Shown: positions 1 through 8,510 of the stretch, in pieces
Layout of the letters: each line of letters starts with the position of its first letter
Numbering within the stretch: position 1 is the first letter of the stretch
Source of the DNA: Novosphingobium acidiphilum DSM 19966
Lineage (GTDB): Bacteria; Pseudomonadota; Alphaproteobacteria; Sphingomonadales; Sphingomonadaceae
DNA length: 64,000 nt
Reading direction: 5' to 3'
Assembly (NCBI RefSeq): GCF_000429005.1
Contig: NZ_AUBA01000010.1
Coordinates: 62,001-126,000, forward strand
Position numbers and translations under genes: made by a program
Notes under the pieces: model-generated
What the model saw: only the letters and a program-made list of their open reading frames with translations
Told to the model about the DNA's origin: nothing
Databases searched by the model: none

Positions 1-294
1 CGCGCACAGCCGATCGTGATGACCACTGTGGCGATGGTCGCCGGCATGGTGCCCACCGCGCTGTCGCTGGGCGGCGATGGTGGCTGGCGCGCGCCGATGG
101 GGATCGTGGTGATGGGTGGCCTGACGCTGTCGACCATGCTGACCCTGCTGATCGTGCCCGCCGGGTTCAGCCTGGCCGACGGCGTGGAAAAGCGCCTCGG
201 ACCCTGGCTTGCGCGGTATTTGCTGACACCCAAGACCGATCCACTGGCGGATGAGGCGGTCGCGGCAGCCAGCCGGATGCACCCGGCCGAGTGA
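1..294 (+). CDS. RND-family efflux transporter, C-terminal fragment
   Basis: This is the 3' end of an inner-membrane RND pump subunit; the 5' part lies before the window. The frame is open from base 1 and stops at 292-294. The visible 97 residues hold the last two membrane segments. They include the stretch MTTVAMVAGMVPTALS and the glycine-rich VMGGLTLSTMLTLLIVP, which match the conserved C-terminal helices of AcrB/MexB/CzcA proteins. The tail is short and hydrophilic. The family uses proton motive force to export drugs, metals or solvents through a tripartite complex. Substrate cannot be inferred from this fragment. The next gene starts with a GTG overlapping this stop, so the two are probably cotranscribed. 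Confidence 0.85.
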   Translation, partial: RAQPIVMTTVAMVAGMVPTALSLGGDGGWRAPMGIVVMGGLTLSTMLTLLIVPAGFSLADGVEKRLGPWLARYLLTPKTDPLADEAVAAASRMHPAE

Positions 295-1550
295 CGCGCG
301 CGGCGCGCCACCGGCCCGCGCTGTTTCCGGCAGACCCCGGCCGGCGCATGCGGCTGGTGGCCGGTGCGTTGCTGGTGATCATGGCAGGCCTGTTCGTGGT
401 GGCGCGGCACCTGGCGACACGCCAGCCTGCCTGGGGTTACGCCGCCGCCTTTGCCGAGGCGGCAATGGTGGGGGGCCTGGCCGACTGGTTTGCGGTGACC
501 GCGCTGTTCCGCCGCCCGCTGGGCCTGCCGATCCCGCACACCGCGATCATCCCGGTCAACAAGGACCGTATTGCCGACAGCATGGCCGCATTCCTGCGCG
601 CCAATTTCCTGACCCCGCCGGTTGTCGCCCGGCGGCTGCACCAGTTTGATGTGGCGCGCGTGCTGGGCAATTATCTGGCCAATCCGGCGCGCGGGTCGGG
701 CCGCATCGGCGACAGCCTGGGCAGCCTGATCGCCGAGATCCTGGAAACGCTCGACCCCGAAAAAGTCGGCCGCCCGGCCAAGGCGATGGTGCGCGCACAG
801 ATTGCGCGGGTCGACCTGGCCCCGCTGGCCGGGCACGTGCTGGCCGGGATGATTGCCGATGGACGGCACATGCCGCTGATCGACAGCGTACTGCGCCGCG
901 CGGGCGCGCTGCTCGAAGCCAACGAAGCCGCCTTGCGCGGCCTGATCCACGATCGCGCCAGCACGCTGATGCGCTGGACCGGGCTGGACGATCGGCTGGC
1001 CAATGCGCTGCTCGATGCGCTTTATGCCTTGCTGGCCGAAACCCTGATCGATCCGGCGCACCCGATGCGGCGCAAGATCGACGTATCGCTGGACAGTTTG
1101 GCCCACGATCTGATCGGTGATCCGGCAATGGCGCAGCGCGTGGCACGGATGAAGGACGATGTGCTGGCCAATCCGGCTTTTGCCACCTGGCTGGATGGCG
1201 TGTGGGAACGCAGCCGCACCGGCATGATCGCGATGCTGCGTGCACCGGGCGACGGCACCGGCGAACTGGGTGCAGGCCTTGCCGGGTTTGGGCGCGCTTT
1301 GGGCGATGATCCGGCTTTGCGCGCCATGGTCAACCGCTTTGCCCGCCGCGCGCTGGCGGGGCTGGCCAGCCGGCATGGCGATGATATCGTGCGTATCGTG
1401 TCGGAAACGGTGCGCCGCTGGGATGCGCGCACGGTATCGGCGCGGATTGAAAGCGCGGTCGGGCGCGATCTGCAATTCATCCGTATCAACGGGACACTGG
1501 TGGGCGGGCTGGTTGGCCTGGCCTTGCACGCAGCCGAAGGTTTCGTTTAA
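291..1550 (+). CDS. DUF445 family membrane protein (YjiN-like)
   Basis: The protein has 419 residues and starts at a GTG that overlaps the stop of the RND gene (GTGA). A hydrophobic segment lies at residues 20-40. It is followed by the DUF445 signature region, with GGLADWFAVTALFRRP near residue 60 and IPHTAIIPVNKDRIADSMA near residue 80. The long middle part is rich in helices and the C-terminus has a second hydrophobic stretch (INGTLVGGLVGLALHA). This two-ended membrane layout is typical of the family. DUF445 proteins are inner-membrane proteins without an established biochemical role. Coupling to an efflux pump gene is suggestive of an envelope function, but that is inference. Confidence 0.8.
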   Translation: MTRAARHRPALFPADPGRRMRLVAGALLVIMAGLFVVARHLATRQPAWGYAAAFAEAAMVGGLADWFAVTALFRRPLGLPIPHTAIIPVNKDRIADSMAAFLRANFLTPPVVARRLHQFDVARVLGNYLANPARGSGRIGDSLGSLIAEILETLDPEKVGRPAKAMVRAQIARVDLAPLAGHVLAGMIADGRHMPLIDSVLRRAGALLEANEAALRGLIHDRASTLMRWTGLDDRLANALLDALYALLAETLIDPAHPMRRKIDVSLDSLAHDLIGDPAMAQRVARMKDDVLANPAFATWLDGVWERSRTGMIAMLRAPGDGTGELGAGLAGFGRALGDDPALRAMVNRFARRALAGLASRHGDDIVRIVSETVRRWDARTVSARIESAVGRDLQFIRINGTLVGGLVGLALHAAEGFV

Positions 1551-1560
1551 CCTGAGGCCC

Positions 1561-2079
1561 ATGACCGAACCCGTGCTGATCACCGACCGGCTGGAACTGT
1601 ACAGGCCGCAAGCCGGCGATCTGGCTGGCCTGTCCGCGTTGATTGCCCCCGACGCGGTGCGCCGGCACCTTGGCAACCGCCCGCCTTCGCTGGCCGACAG
1701 CTTTGCCCGTCTGGCGCGCAATGCCGGCAGCTGGGCGCTGCATGGCTATGGCACGTTTGTCGTGCGCGAACGCGGCAAGCCCGACATCATTGGCAATTGC
1801 GGGCTGTTTCACAGCTGGCGCGGGTTTGACGCGTTCAACGACGTCGTCGAAGCGGGCTGGATCATTGCCGAGCAGGCGTGGGGTCGGGGCTATGCCACCG
1901 AAGCGATGGAGGCGGCGCTTGGCTGGTTTGATCGCCAGCATGGTGCGTGCCGCACGGTGGCGCTGATCGCACCGGACAACCGGGCTTCGCACGCGGTGGC
2001 TGCGCGGCTGGGATTTGTGGCCTTTGGCGAAGATGTGCTGGAAGACCATAGCATGATCCTGCTCGAACGCGGCCGCTGA
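1561..2079 (+). CDS. GNAT family N-acetyltransferase (RimJ/RimL-like)
   Basis: The 172-residue protein begins at ATG 1561, ten bases after the DUF445 stop, with a TGAGG motif just upstream. It opens with LITDRLELYRPQAGD, the usual start of RimJ/RimL-type acetyltransferases. The acetyl-CoA loop is visible as EQAWGRGYATEA near residue 105, followed by the C-terminal NRASHAVAARLGF motif. Such enzymes transfer acetyl from acetyl-CoA to an amine, often a ribosomal protein N-terminus or a small molecule. The substrate here is unknown. It is probably cotranscribed with the DUF445 gene. Confidence 0.85.
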   Translation: MTEPVLITDRLELYRPQAGDLAGLSALIAPDAVRRHLGNRPPSLADSFARLARNAGSWALHGYGTFVVRERGKPDIIGNCGLFHSWRGFDAFNDVVEAGWIIAEQAWGRGYATEAMEAALGWFDRQHGACRTVALIAPDNRASHAVAARLGFVAFGEDVLEDHSMILLERGR

Positions 2080-2140
2080 CCCGCCTTGCAGGTGTGCACG
2101 CGGGGGTGGTGTTCGGGGCTGTGCGTCCCCATATCCGGCG

Positions 2141-2150
2141 CCCCCCCCCC
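2141..2150. repeat. Homopolymeric C10 tract
   Basis: Ten consecutive C residues lie in the 120-bp gap between the acetyltransferase and the PfpI-type gene, 49 bases before the latter's ATG. It is one of the longest mononucleotide runs in the window. Such runs are prone to slippage, either in the cell or in sequencing, and this one lies in non-coding DNA. Confidence 0.9.
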
Positions 2151-2199
2151 TTTGCACTGACGCCATCTGCGCAGCGCAACCCGATGTATTGGACTTGCC

Positions 2200-2877
2200 A
2201 TGAAAATCCTGATGGTTCTGACCTCGCACGACGCGCTTGGCTCGACCGGCGAAAAGACCGGCTTCTGGCTCGAAGAATTTGCCGCGCCCTACTACGCATT
2301 TCTCGATGCCGGGGCCGAGGTTACGCTGGCCAGCCCCAAGGGCGGTCAACCGCCGATCGATCCCAAAAGCGACGCGCCCGATGCCCAGACCGACGCCACC
2401 CGCCGCTTTGCCACCGACCCGGCGGCGCAGGCGGCGCTGGCCCGGACCTTGCCGCTGGCAACGGTTACCCACGATGCATTTGACGGCGTGTTCTATCCCG
2501 GCGGCCACGGGCCGTTGTGGGACCTGGCGCAATCGCGCACCTCGATCGCGCTGATCGAGGCATTTGTCGCCGCGCACAAACCCACCGCCTTTGTCTGCCA
2601 CGCGCCCGGCGTGCTGCGCCATGTGACCACCACCGACGGCAGGCCGCTGGTTGCGGGACGCAAGGTCACCGGATTTTCCAACAGCGAAGAGGCCGGCGTG
2701 GGCCTGACCGATGTGGTCCCCTTTCTGATCGAAGACGTGTTCACCGGGCAGGGTGGCGATTATGAAAAGGGCGCCGACTGGGCCCCGCATGTGGTGGTCG
2801 ATGGGCAGCTGATCACCGGCCAGAACCCGGCCAGCAGCGCGCCTGCGGCCGAAGCGTTGCTGGCCAGCCTGGCGTAA
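2200..2877 (+). CDS. DJ-1/PfpI superfamily protein (class I glutamine amidotransferase-like, Hsp31 type)
   Basis: This 225-residue cytosolic protein has the DJ-1/PfpI fold. The nucleophile elbow is FVCHAPG, with Cys133 followed by His134, as in Hsp31-type glyoxalase III/chaperone proteins. A conserved glutamate lies in STGEKTGFW (Glu18), and the FYPGGHGPLWDL loop contributes to the active site. Length and motifs match the large-type family members that act on methylglyoxal or glycated substrates. The exact activity is unproven. The start has no strong Shine-Dalgarno motif (GGACTT only). The gene appears to be a single unit between a poly-C-containing gap and a convergent antiporter gene. Confidence 0.85.
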   Translation: MKILMVLTSHDALGSTGEKTGFWLEEFAAPYYAFLDAGAEVTLASPKGGQPPIDPKSDAPDAQTDATRRFATDPAAQAALARTLPLATVTHDAFDGVFYPGGHGPLWDLAQSRTSIALIEAFVAAHKPTAFVCHAPGVLRHVTTTDGRPLVAGRKVTGFSNSEEAGVGLTDVVPFLIEDVFTGQGGDYEKGADWAPHVVVDGQLITGQNPASSAPAAEALLASLA

Positions 2878-2889
2878 CCGGGCGTGGCA

Positions 2890-2926
2890 ACAGGCGCGGG
2901 GGCCGCTTGGCGGCTTGCGCGCCTGT
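2890..2926. terminator. Hairpin between convergent genes, possible terminator
   Basis: A 9-bp perfect stem (ACAGGCGCG paired with CGCGCCTGT) encloses a second inner stem (GCCGC/GCGGC). It sits between the convergent PfpI-type and antiporter genes. There is no clear T-run, so intrinsic termination is only probable. Confidence 0.4.
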
Positions 2927-2966
2927 CGCGCGTCGCACGTGCGCGCTCAACGATCGACCGGCAACA

Positions 2967-4217
2967 TCATGCCGCGGCCGGATCGGGCGTCAGGCGCCTG
3001 ATCACCGGACCCAGCGTCAGGCTTTGGACCAGGACCGAAAAGATCACGACGGCAAAGGTGGTCGCCACGATCAAGTCGTGCGGCGGCCCGCGGGGCAGGG
3101 TGAAGGCCAGGGCCAGGCTGATGCCGCCGCGCAGGCCGCCCAGCGTCAGGATCATGCTGGCGCCGCGCTCGTTGTGGCGCAGGCTGAAATAGGCGCCCCA
3201 CGGAACGACGACCATCAACCGGGCCAGCGCGACAAGCACGATCGAACACAGCCACACGCGCATTTCGCCAAAGTCGAACGGAATGACGAACACCTGAAGC
3301 CCGGTCAGCAGGAACAGCAATCCGGTCAGCAGTTCGTCGACCAGATGCCAGAACCCTTCGACCGTGCGCCGGCTCGATTCGGTCATTCCGATCTGAACGC
3401 CGTAGGATCCGATCAGCAGGCCCGCCGCCGCCGCCGCGATCGGACCCGACACGTGGAACGCCAGCGCCAGCGCATAGACCCCGGTTGCCAGCGCGAGCGA
3501 AGCGGTCAGTTCCACGACATAGTCATCAACGGTGCGCAGGATCGCGATGGCCAGCCCGCCCCCGCCGATGCCCAGCACCAGACCCCCGCCGACTTCGAAT
3601 ACGATCTCGGCCGCGGTTTGCAAAAATCCGGGCGCCACGCCGCTGGTGGCGAAGGCCAGCGCGGCGGTGAATGCCACCAGCCCGACCCCATCGTTGAACA
3701 ACGCCTCGCCCTGCAACACCGCAGCCAGCCGCTGTGACAGCACGCCCGACCGCGCCAGGCCCATCACCGCAACCGGATCGGTCGGACTGATCAGCGCGCC
3801 GAACACCAGTGCCCAGGGCAAGGGCAACGCCAGGCCGACCGCGCCTGACACCCACCATACCCCGAACCCCACCAGCGCGGTGGAGGCAAACACGCCAAGC
3901 GTGGCCAAAGTCCAGATGGCCAGCCGGCGCCGCCTGAATTCACCCAGATCCACCTGCATGCCGCTGCTGAACATGAGGAATGCCAGCATGTAACTGACCA
4001 CGGCCTCGCTGAAATTCAGCCGGGCAATTTCGCCGCGGACCGAATCGAATCCCCAGAACGGGCCGATGAACGTCTGCGCCACAAACAGCAGTCCGGCCGA
4101 GGCAATCCCCGCGGCCAGCATCGCCACGCTCTGCGGCAGCGCGAATGTACGGGCATTGATCCAGCCGACCAGCGCCATCACACCCAGGAAAATCGCGGTG
4201 ATCTGAAACAGGTCCAT
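2967..4217 (-). CDS. Cation:proton antiporter, CPA1/NhaP type
   Basis: The protein has 416 residues and about twelve hydrophobic segments. It carries the CPA1 signatures SPTDPVAVMGLA (around residue 145) and QGEALFNDGVGLVAF (around residue 170), which contain the aspartates of the ion-binding site, and a late GGLRGGISLALAF motif. These are diagnostic of NhaP/NHE-type exchangers that swap Na+ or K+ for H+ across the inner membrane. There is no cytosolic TrkA-C domain at the C-terminus. The gene lies downstream of groEL on the same strand but is separated from it by a strong terminator, so it probably has its own promoter. Confidence 0.88.
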   Translation of the reverse strand: MDLFQITAIFLGVMALVGWINARTFALPQSVAMLAAGIASAGLLFVAQTFIGPFWGFDSVRGEIARLNFSEAVVSYMLAFLMFSSGMQVDLGEFRRRRLAIWTLATLGVFASTALVGFGVWWVSGAVGLALPLPWALVFGALISPTDPVAVMGLARSGVLSQRLAAVLQGEALFNDGVGLVAFTAALAFATSGVAPGFLQTAAEIVFEVGGGLVLGIGGGGLAIAILRTVDDYVVELTASLALATGVYALALAFHVSGPIAAAAAGLLIGSYGVQIGMTESSRRTVEGFWHLVDELLTGLLFLLTGLQVFVIPFDFGEMRVWLCSIVLVALARLMVVVPWGAYFSLRHNERGASMILTLGGLRGGISLALAFTLPRGPPHDLIVATTFAVVIFSVLVQSLTLGPVIRRLTPDPAAA

Positions 4218-4246
4218 CGGCGCAGTCTATCTGCATGGGCGCATAA

Positions 4247-4280
4247 GAAAAAGGGCCGGAAAGGTGTCCCTTTCCGGCCC
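4247..4280 (-). terminator. Rho-independent terminator of groESL
   Basis: A 12-bp perfect stem (GGGCCGGAAAGG with CCTTTCCGGCCC) has a four-base loop and is followed on the minus strand by a T-rich run. It lies 34 bases after the groEL stop and before the antiporter start. Confidence 0.9.
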
Positions 4281-4313
4281 GATTTCGTGCTGATTGGCGC
4301 GCGTGGCGTGGAC

Positions 4314-5957
4314 TTAGAAGTCCATGCCGCCCATGCCGCCCATGCCGCCGCCGGGCATTGCCGGGGCGCCCTTATCTTCGGGGCGTTCGACGATCGCGGC
4401 TTCGGTCGTGATCAGCAGACCGGCAACCGATGCAGCATCCTGCAGCGCGGTACGCACGACCTTGGTCGGGTCGATCACGCCGGCGGCCTTCAGGTTTTCG
4501 TAGATGTCGGTCGAGGCGTTGAAGCCCAGATTTTCATCGCTCTGGTCGAGCAGCTTGCCGGCGACAACCGCGCCGTCAAACCCTGCGTTTTCGGCGATCT
4601 GCTTCACCGGCGCGGTGATCGCGCGACGGATGATGTCGATGCCGCGCGTCTGCGCTTCGTTGACACCCTGCAGGCCGTCAAGCGCGCGGGTGGCATAAAG
4701 CAGTGCGGTGCCGCCACCGGGGACGATGCCTTCTTCGACGGCTGCGCGCGTGGCGTGCAGGGCGTCGTCGACGCGGTCCTTGCGTTCCTTGACTTCGACT
4801 TCCGAAGCGCCACCGACCTTGATCACGGCAACCCCGCCGGCAAGCTTTGCCAGACGTTCCTGCAGCTTTTCACGGTCATAGTCGCTGGTGGTGACTTCAA
4901 CCTGGGCCTTGATCTGCTCGACGCGGGCCTTGATGTCGTCAGCCGAACCGTTGCCGTCGACGATCGTGGTGTTGTCCTTGTCGATGGTAACCTTCTTGGC
5001 CTGGCCAAGCATCGCCAGGGTCACGGTTTCCAGCTTGATCCCCAGATCTTCCGAGATCATTTCACCGGCGGTCAGCGTGGCGATATCGCCCAGCATCGCC
5101 TTGCGACGATCGCCAAAGCCCGGCGCCTTGACCGCAGCGATCTTCAGGCCGCCACGCAGCTTGTTGACCACCAGGGTGGCCAGTGCTTCGCCTTCGATGT
5201 CTTCGGCGATGATCAGCAGCGGACGACCGGTCTGCACCACGGCTTCGAGGATCGGCAGCATCGCCTGGAGCGACGACAGCTTCTTTTCGTGGATGAGAAT
5301 ATAGGGATTCTCCAGTTCCACGATCATCTTTTCGGCGTTGGTGATGAAGTAGGGCGACAGATAGCCGCGGTCGAACTGCATGCCTTCAACGACATCGAGT
5401 TCGAATTCGAGGCCCTTGGCCTCTTCCACGGTGATCACGCCTTCCTTGCCGACCTTTTCCATCGCTTCGGCAATCTTTTCGCCGACTTCGACGTCGCCGT
5501 TGGCCGAAATCACGCCGACCTGGCTGATTTCCGACGAACCGCTGACCGGGGTCGAGCGCGACTTGAGATCGGCGACAACCTTGGTCACGGCCAGATCGAT
5601 ACCGCGCTTCAGATCCATCGGGTTGATCCCGGCGGCAACCGAACGCAGACCTTCGCGAACGATCGCCTGGGCCAGCACGGTGGCCGTGGTGGTGCCGTCA
5701 CCGGCCTTGTCGTTGGCCTTCGAGGCCACTTCGCGCAGCAGCTGCGCGCCGAGGTTTTCGAACTTGTCCTTCAGTTCGATTTCCTTGGCAACCGTCACAC
5801 CGTCCTTGGTGATGCGCGGCGCGCCAAAGCTTTTGTCGATCACCACGTTGCGGCCCTTGGGCCCAAGCGTGACTTTTACCGCGTCGGCAAGAATGTCGAC
5901 ACCCTTGAGAATGCGTTCGCGCGCGTCGCGCGAAAAGCGGACTTCCTTGGCAGCCAT
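4314..5957 (-). CDS. groEL: Chaperonin GroEL (60 kDa)
   Basis: The 547-residue protein is full length for the family and ends in the GGM-repeat tail (GGMGGMGGMDF). The N-terminus AAKEVRFSRDARERIL and the ATP-binding motif GDGTTTATVLAQAIV near residue 86 are classical. GroEL forms the double-ring chamber that refolds cytosolic proteins with GroES. It lies 46 bases downstream of groES and is transcribed with it from the CIRCE-controlled promoter. A perfect hairpin terminator follows. Only this copy occurs in the window; alphaproteobacteria may carry others. Confidence 0.98.
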   Translation of the reverse strand: MAAKEVRFSRDARERILKGVDILADAVKVTLGPKGRNVVIDKSFGAPRITKDGVTVAKEIELKDKFENLGAQLLREVASKANDKAGDGTTTATVLAQAIVREGLRSVAAGINPMDLKRGIDLAVTKVVADLKSRSTPVSGSSEISQVGVISANGDVEVGEKIAEAMEKVGKEGVITVEEAKGLEFELDVVEGMQFDRGYLSPYFITNAEKMIVELENPYILIHEKKLSSLQAMLPILEAVVQTGRPLLIIAEDIEGEALATLVVNKLRGGLKIAAVKAPGFGDRRKAMLGDIATLTAGEMISEDLGIKLETVTLAMLGQAKKVTIDKDNTTIVDGNGSADDIKARVEQIKAQVEVTTSDYDREKLQERLAKLAGGVAVIKVGGASEVEVKERKDRVDDALHATRAAVEEGIVPGGGTALLYATRALDGLQGVNEAQTRGIDIIRRAITAPVKQIAENAGFDGAVVAGKLLDQSDENLGFNASTDIYENLKAAGVIDPTKVVRTALQDAASVAGLLITTEAAIVERPEDKGAPAMPGGGMGGMGGMDF

Positions 5958-6003
5958 TGTACCTGTTCCTTATGAAATCGGGTTGGAAATTCGGATGATT
6001 CGC

Positions 6004-6291
6004 TCAGCCAACGATGCCGAGGATGTCCGATTCCTTCATGATCAGCAGGTCTTCGCCTGCAACCTTGACTTCGGTGCCGGACCACTTGCCGAACAGCACG
6101 CGATCGCCAACCTTGACGTCGAGCGGGGTGATCGTGCCGTTTTCGGCGCGGGCTCCCGTGCCGATGGCGACAACTTCGCCTTCAGCCGGCTTTTCCTTGG
6201 CGCTGTCGGGGATGATGATCCCGCCGGCGGTTTTTTCCTCGGCTTCGACGCGGCGCACCAGCACGCGATCGTGCAGCGGACGGAATGACAT
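6004..6291 (-). CDS. groES: Co-chaperonin GroES (10 kDa)
   Basis: The 95-residue protein begins MSFRPLHDRVLVRRVEAEEK and contains the mobile loop motif KTAGGIIIPDSAKEKP. It caps the GroEL ring. The ATG at 6291 was chosen because it gives the standard family N-terminus and has a GAGAGG motif about ten bases upstream. An in-frame ATG six codons earlier (6309) would place that Shine-Dalgarno inside the coding region. A CIRCE operator lies 64 bases upstream of the start. Confidence 0.97.
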   Translation of the reverse strand: MSFRPLHDRVLVRRVEAEEKTAGGIIIPDSAKEKPAEGEVVAIGTGARAENGTITPLDVKVGDRVLFGKWSGTEVKVAGEDLLIMKESDILGIVG

Positions 6292-6354
6292 GGGTTGCTT
6301 GCCTCTCATTTCGACGATCGGCCGATATCAGCCGGATCGAGGTTGCGAAATTTT

Positions 6355-6381
6355 CTGGCACTCAAGCATCGAGAGTGCCAG
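6355..6381 (-). promoter_or_regulatory. CIRCE operator (HrcA binding site) of groESL
   Basis: A perfect 9-bp inverted repeat, CTGGCACTC and GAGTGCCAG, is separated by exactly nine bases. This matches the CIRCE layout TTAGCACTC-N9-GAGTGCTAA, with changes only in the outer three positions, kept symmetric. It lies directly downstream of the -10 element, where HrcA blocks transcription at normal temperature. hrcA itself is outside the window. Confidence 0.93.
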
Positions 6382-6389
6382 CGAGGCGG

Positions 6390-6418
6390 ATATGGGTTCG
6401 TGGCAAGGGGCCGTCAAG
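6390..6418 (-). promoter_or_regulatory. groESL promoter (RpoH-like / sigma-70)
   Basis: On the minus strand a CTTGACG -35 region is followed after 18 bases (counted from CTTG) by CCCATAT. This fits the heat-shock sigma-32 pattern CTTG...CCCATNT and is also readable as TTGACG-N17-CATATC for the housekeeping sigma factor. The -10 end is nine bases upstream of the CIRCE element. The -35 overlaps the last codons and the stop of the upstream MATE gene. Confidence 0.7.
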
Positions 6419-7829
6419 AGGGGTGGGCAACAGATTCTTCGATAAACGATCGATCGGCCGACAGCAGCCCCAACCGATCGCGATGATACCAGCGCCACAT
6501 GAGCAGCGCTGCCACCACGACCAATCCGATCAGCAGTCCGAACCACACGCCAAGCCCGCCCAGCGGCGTGAACAGCCCCAGATAGACCGCGGTGCCCAGC
6601 CCCGGCACCCAGTATCCGAACAGGGCGATGGCCATCGGCACGCGCGTGTCCTGAATGCCGCGCAACAGCCCGGCGCCCACCGTCTGCGCCCCGTCAAACA
6701 ACTGGAACGCGGCCGCCACGCTCATGTACCGCACGGTCAGGGCAACCAGCGCGGCATTGGCGGGCAGCGCGGGATCGAGATAGACCACGATGATCGTGCG
6801 TGGCGCAAACAGCAGCAGCGCTGCGGCCAGCGACATGAAACCGACCCCGGTCAGGAACGCGACATTGCCCGCAACCCGGATGCCGTGGCGATCGCCGGCG
6901 CCGAATGCGCGGCCCACGCGGATCGTCGCGGCCTGGGCAATGCCGAAGGGCACCTGGAACGTCAGCGCGGCAAATTGCAGCGCCAGCGTGTGCGCCGCCA
7001 GCGGCAACGGACCGATCCGTCCCATCAGGAACGCCGCGCCGCTGAACAGCCCGGCCTCGGCCAGGATTGTCGCGGTCATCGGCAGACCGATGCGCAGCAC
7101 ATCGCGCAAACGTACGCTATCGCTGCGCCACCAGCGCCCGAACAGGTGATAGCGGCGCAACCGTCGATCGGCAGCGATCACCATGACATACAGCAGCATG
7201 GTGCTGGCGCTGGTGATCACGCTGGCCAGTGCCGCGCCGCGCAGGCCCATTGCGGGCAGACCCAGATGGCCGAACACCAGCATCCAGTTGCCCGCACCGT
7301 TCAAAGCCACGGCCAGCGCGGTGATGGCCGTGCCCACCCCCGGACGGCCCAGCGTGGCGACCGTTCCGCGCAGCAGCGCACCCATCACCGCCGGGATCGC
7401 GGCCCACATCAAGACCTGCATGAACGGCACCGCCAGCGCGATGACCACCGGATCCTGTCCGGTCAGCGTCAGGATCGGGCCGAGCATCAGGCATACGCCC
7501 ATCGCCAGGATCGCCGCACCAAACCCGGCCCAGGCGGCCATCCGGAACGACCGGCGCACCTCGCGTACGGCGTGCGAACGGCGGCCCAGTTCTGCCGCGA
7601 TCAGGGGGGACGCCGCACCGACCAGCCCGGTCAGGCTCCAGATCAACAGACCGAACAACGATACCGCCAGCGACGATGCCGCAAGCTGGGCCTGCCCCAG
7701 CCGCGACACGAACACCACGTCGAGCGAAAACACGGCCATCTGCAACAGGTTCGCGGCGACCAGCGGCCCCGCCAGCCCCAGCGTGGCGCGCCATTCGGCA
7801 TAGAGCGTGCGAGGGGGGCTTTCAAACAT
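6414..7829 (-). CDS. MATE family multidrug/metabolite exporter
   Basis: The 471-residue integral membrane protein has about twelve helices arranged in two similar halves, as in NorM/MATE transporters. The N-terminal half begins TLGLAGPLVAANLLQMAVFSL and VVFVSRLGQAQLAASSLA. The corresponding helix in the second half is IGLPMTATILAEAGLFSGAAF. These proteins export cationic drugs or metabolites in exchange for Na+ or H+. The substrate cannot be told from sequence. The stop codon at 6414-6416 lies inside the groESL -35 region, so read-through from this gene could reach groES. Confidence 0.9.
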   Translation of the reverse strand: MFESPPRTLYAEWRATLGLAGPLVAANLLQMAVFSLDVVFVSRLGQAQLAASSLAVSLFGLLIWSLTGLVGAASPLIAAELGRRSHAVREVRRSFRMAAWAGFGAAILAMGVCLMLGPILTLTGQDPVVIALAVPFMQVLMWAAIPAVMGALLRGTVATLGRPGVGTAITALAVALNGAGNWMLVFGHLGLPAMGLRGAALASVITSASTMLLYVMVIAADRRLRRYHLFGRWWRSDSVRLRDVLRIGLPMTATILAEAGLFSGAAFLMGRIGPLPLAAHTLALQFAALTFQVPFGIAQAATIRVGRAFGAGDRHGIRVAGNVAFLTGVGFMSLAAALLLFAPRTIIVVYLDPALPANAALVALTVRYMSVAAAFQLFDGAQTVGAGLLRGIQDTRVPMAIALFGYWVPGLGTAVYLGLFTPLGGLGVWFGLLIGLVVVAALLMWRWYHRDRLGLLSADRSFIEESVAHPS

Positions 7830-7902
7830 GGCGGGGGTGCCATAAGCGGATCATCGCCGATAGGAAAGGCAAACCGGGGCCGGGATCGGGATGGGAACTG
7901 AC

Positions 7903-8340
7903 ATGTCTTCGCTACGCATCGTGATCGCCCTGGTGCTGGCCGGGCTGCTGGCGTCGTGCGACGATCCCCGACCCGATGTCACCGTCGATGCGGGCGATCC
8001 CGAAACCGTTGCTGCCGGCGATGGCCCGGCGGGCGCGGTGGCACGCGGTGCGGCGCCGGTCGCCTTCGGAATCTGCCGATCGTGCCATTCGGTCGAAAAG
8101 GGCCAGACCATCGTAGGCCCCAGCTTGTGGGGCGTTTATGGCAGGCGCATGGGTGATCTGCCGGGCTATGACTTTTCGCAAGGAATGAAGGCATCGGGGC
8201 TGGTGCTCAACGATGCCACGCTCGATCGCTGGTTGGCCAATCCGGTCGCCATGATCCCCGGCACCCGCATGGGATACGCCGGGCAACCCGATCCTGAAAA
8301 GCGCCGGCAGATCATCGCCTATCTGAAAACCCTGCACTAG
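7903..8340 (+). CDS. Class I cytochrome c, probable lipoprotein
   Basis: A c-type cytochrome of about 145 residues. The haem-binding motif CRSCH is at residues 58-62. A downstream NPVAMIPGTRMGYAG segment supplies the likely axial methionine. The N-terminus MSSLRIVIALVLAGLLASCDD looks like a lipoprotein signal with lipobox LLASC, so the protein should be anchored in the periplasm. ATG 7903 was preferred because it leaves a compact signal peptide and has GGGA six bases upstream; ATG 7891 is an alternative. The family includes the soluble cytochromes that feed oxidases. The following aldehyde dehydrogenase gene raises a possible link to alcohol oxidation, but this is inference. Confidence 0.85.
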   Translation: MSSLRIVIALVLAGLLASCDDPRPDVTVDAGDPETVAAGDGPAGAVARGAAPVAFGICRSCHSVEKGQTIVGPSLWGVYGRRMGDLPGYDFSQGMKASGLVLNDATLDRWLANPVAMIPGTRMGYAGQPDPEKRRQIIAYLKTLH

Positions 8341-8356
8341 GCGGCCACACCGCCTA
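8338..8356 (+). terminator. Hairpin overlapping the cytochrome c stop codon
   Basis: A 7-bp perfect stem (TAGGCGG/CCGCCTA, loop CCACA) begins in the stop codon of the cytochrome gene. No T-run follows, so it may only weakly terminate transcription or protect the 3' end. Confidence 0.4.
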
Positions 8357-8510
8357 AGGTCTGACTCGCCAGATCATCCAGCGCGGTGCACTCTCCAGCC
8401 CGACCCGCTTGCAATTTCTGCGCGCGGGTACAGGATCGCATCGGCACGGCCAGACACCGGAACAACCGGGCCGCCGCGCAGGAATATGCAACCGTGGAGA
8501 GGACACAGTC

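Noticed and set aside
4287..5975. A 562-codon frame on the plus strand opposite groEL
   Set aside because: GroEL on the minus strand is beyond doubt, and the antisense translation has no domain and no ribosome site.
6285..7901. A 538-codon frame opposite the MATE exporter
   Set aside because: The translation is an unstructured Gln/His/Arg-rich sequence, the mirror of a membrane protein gene.
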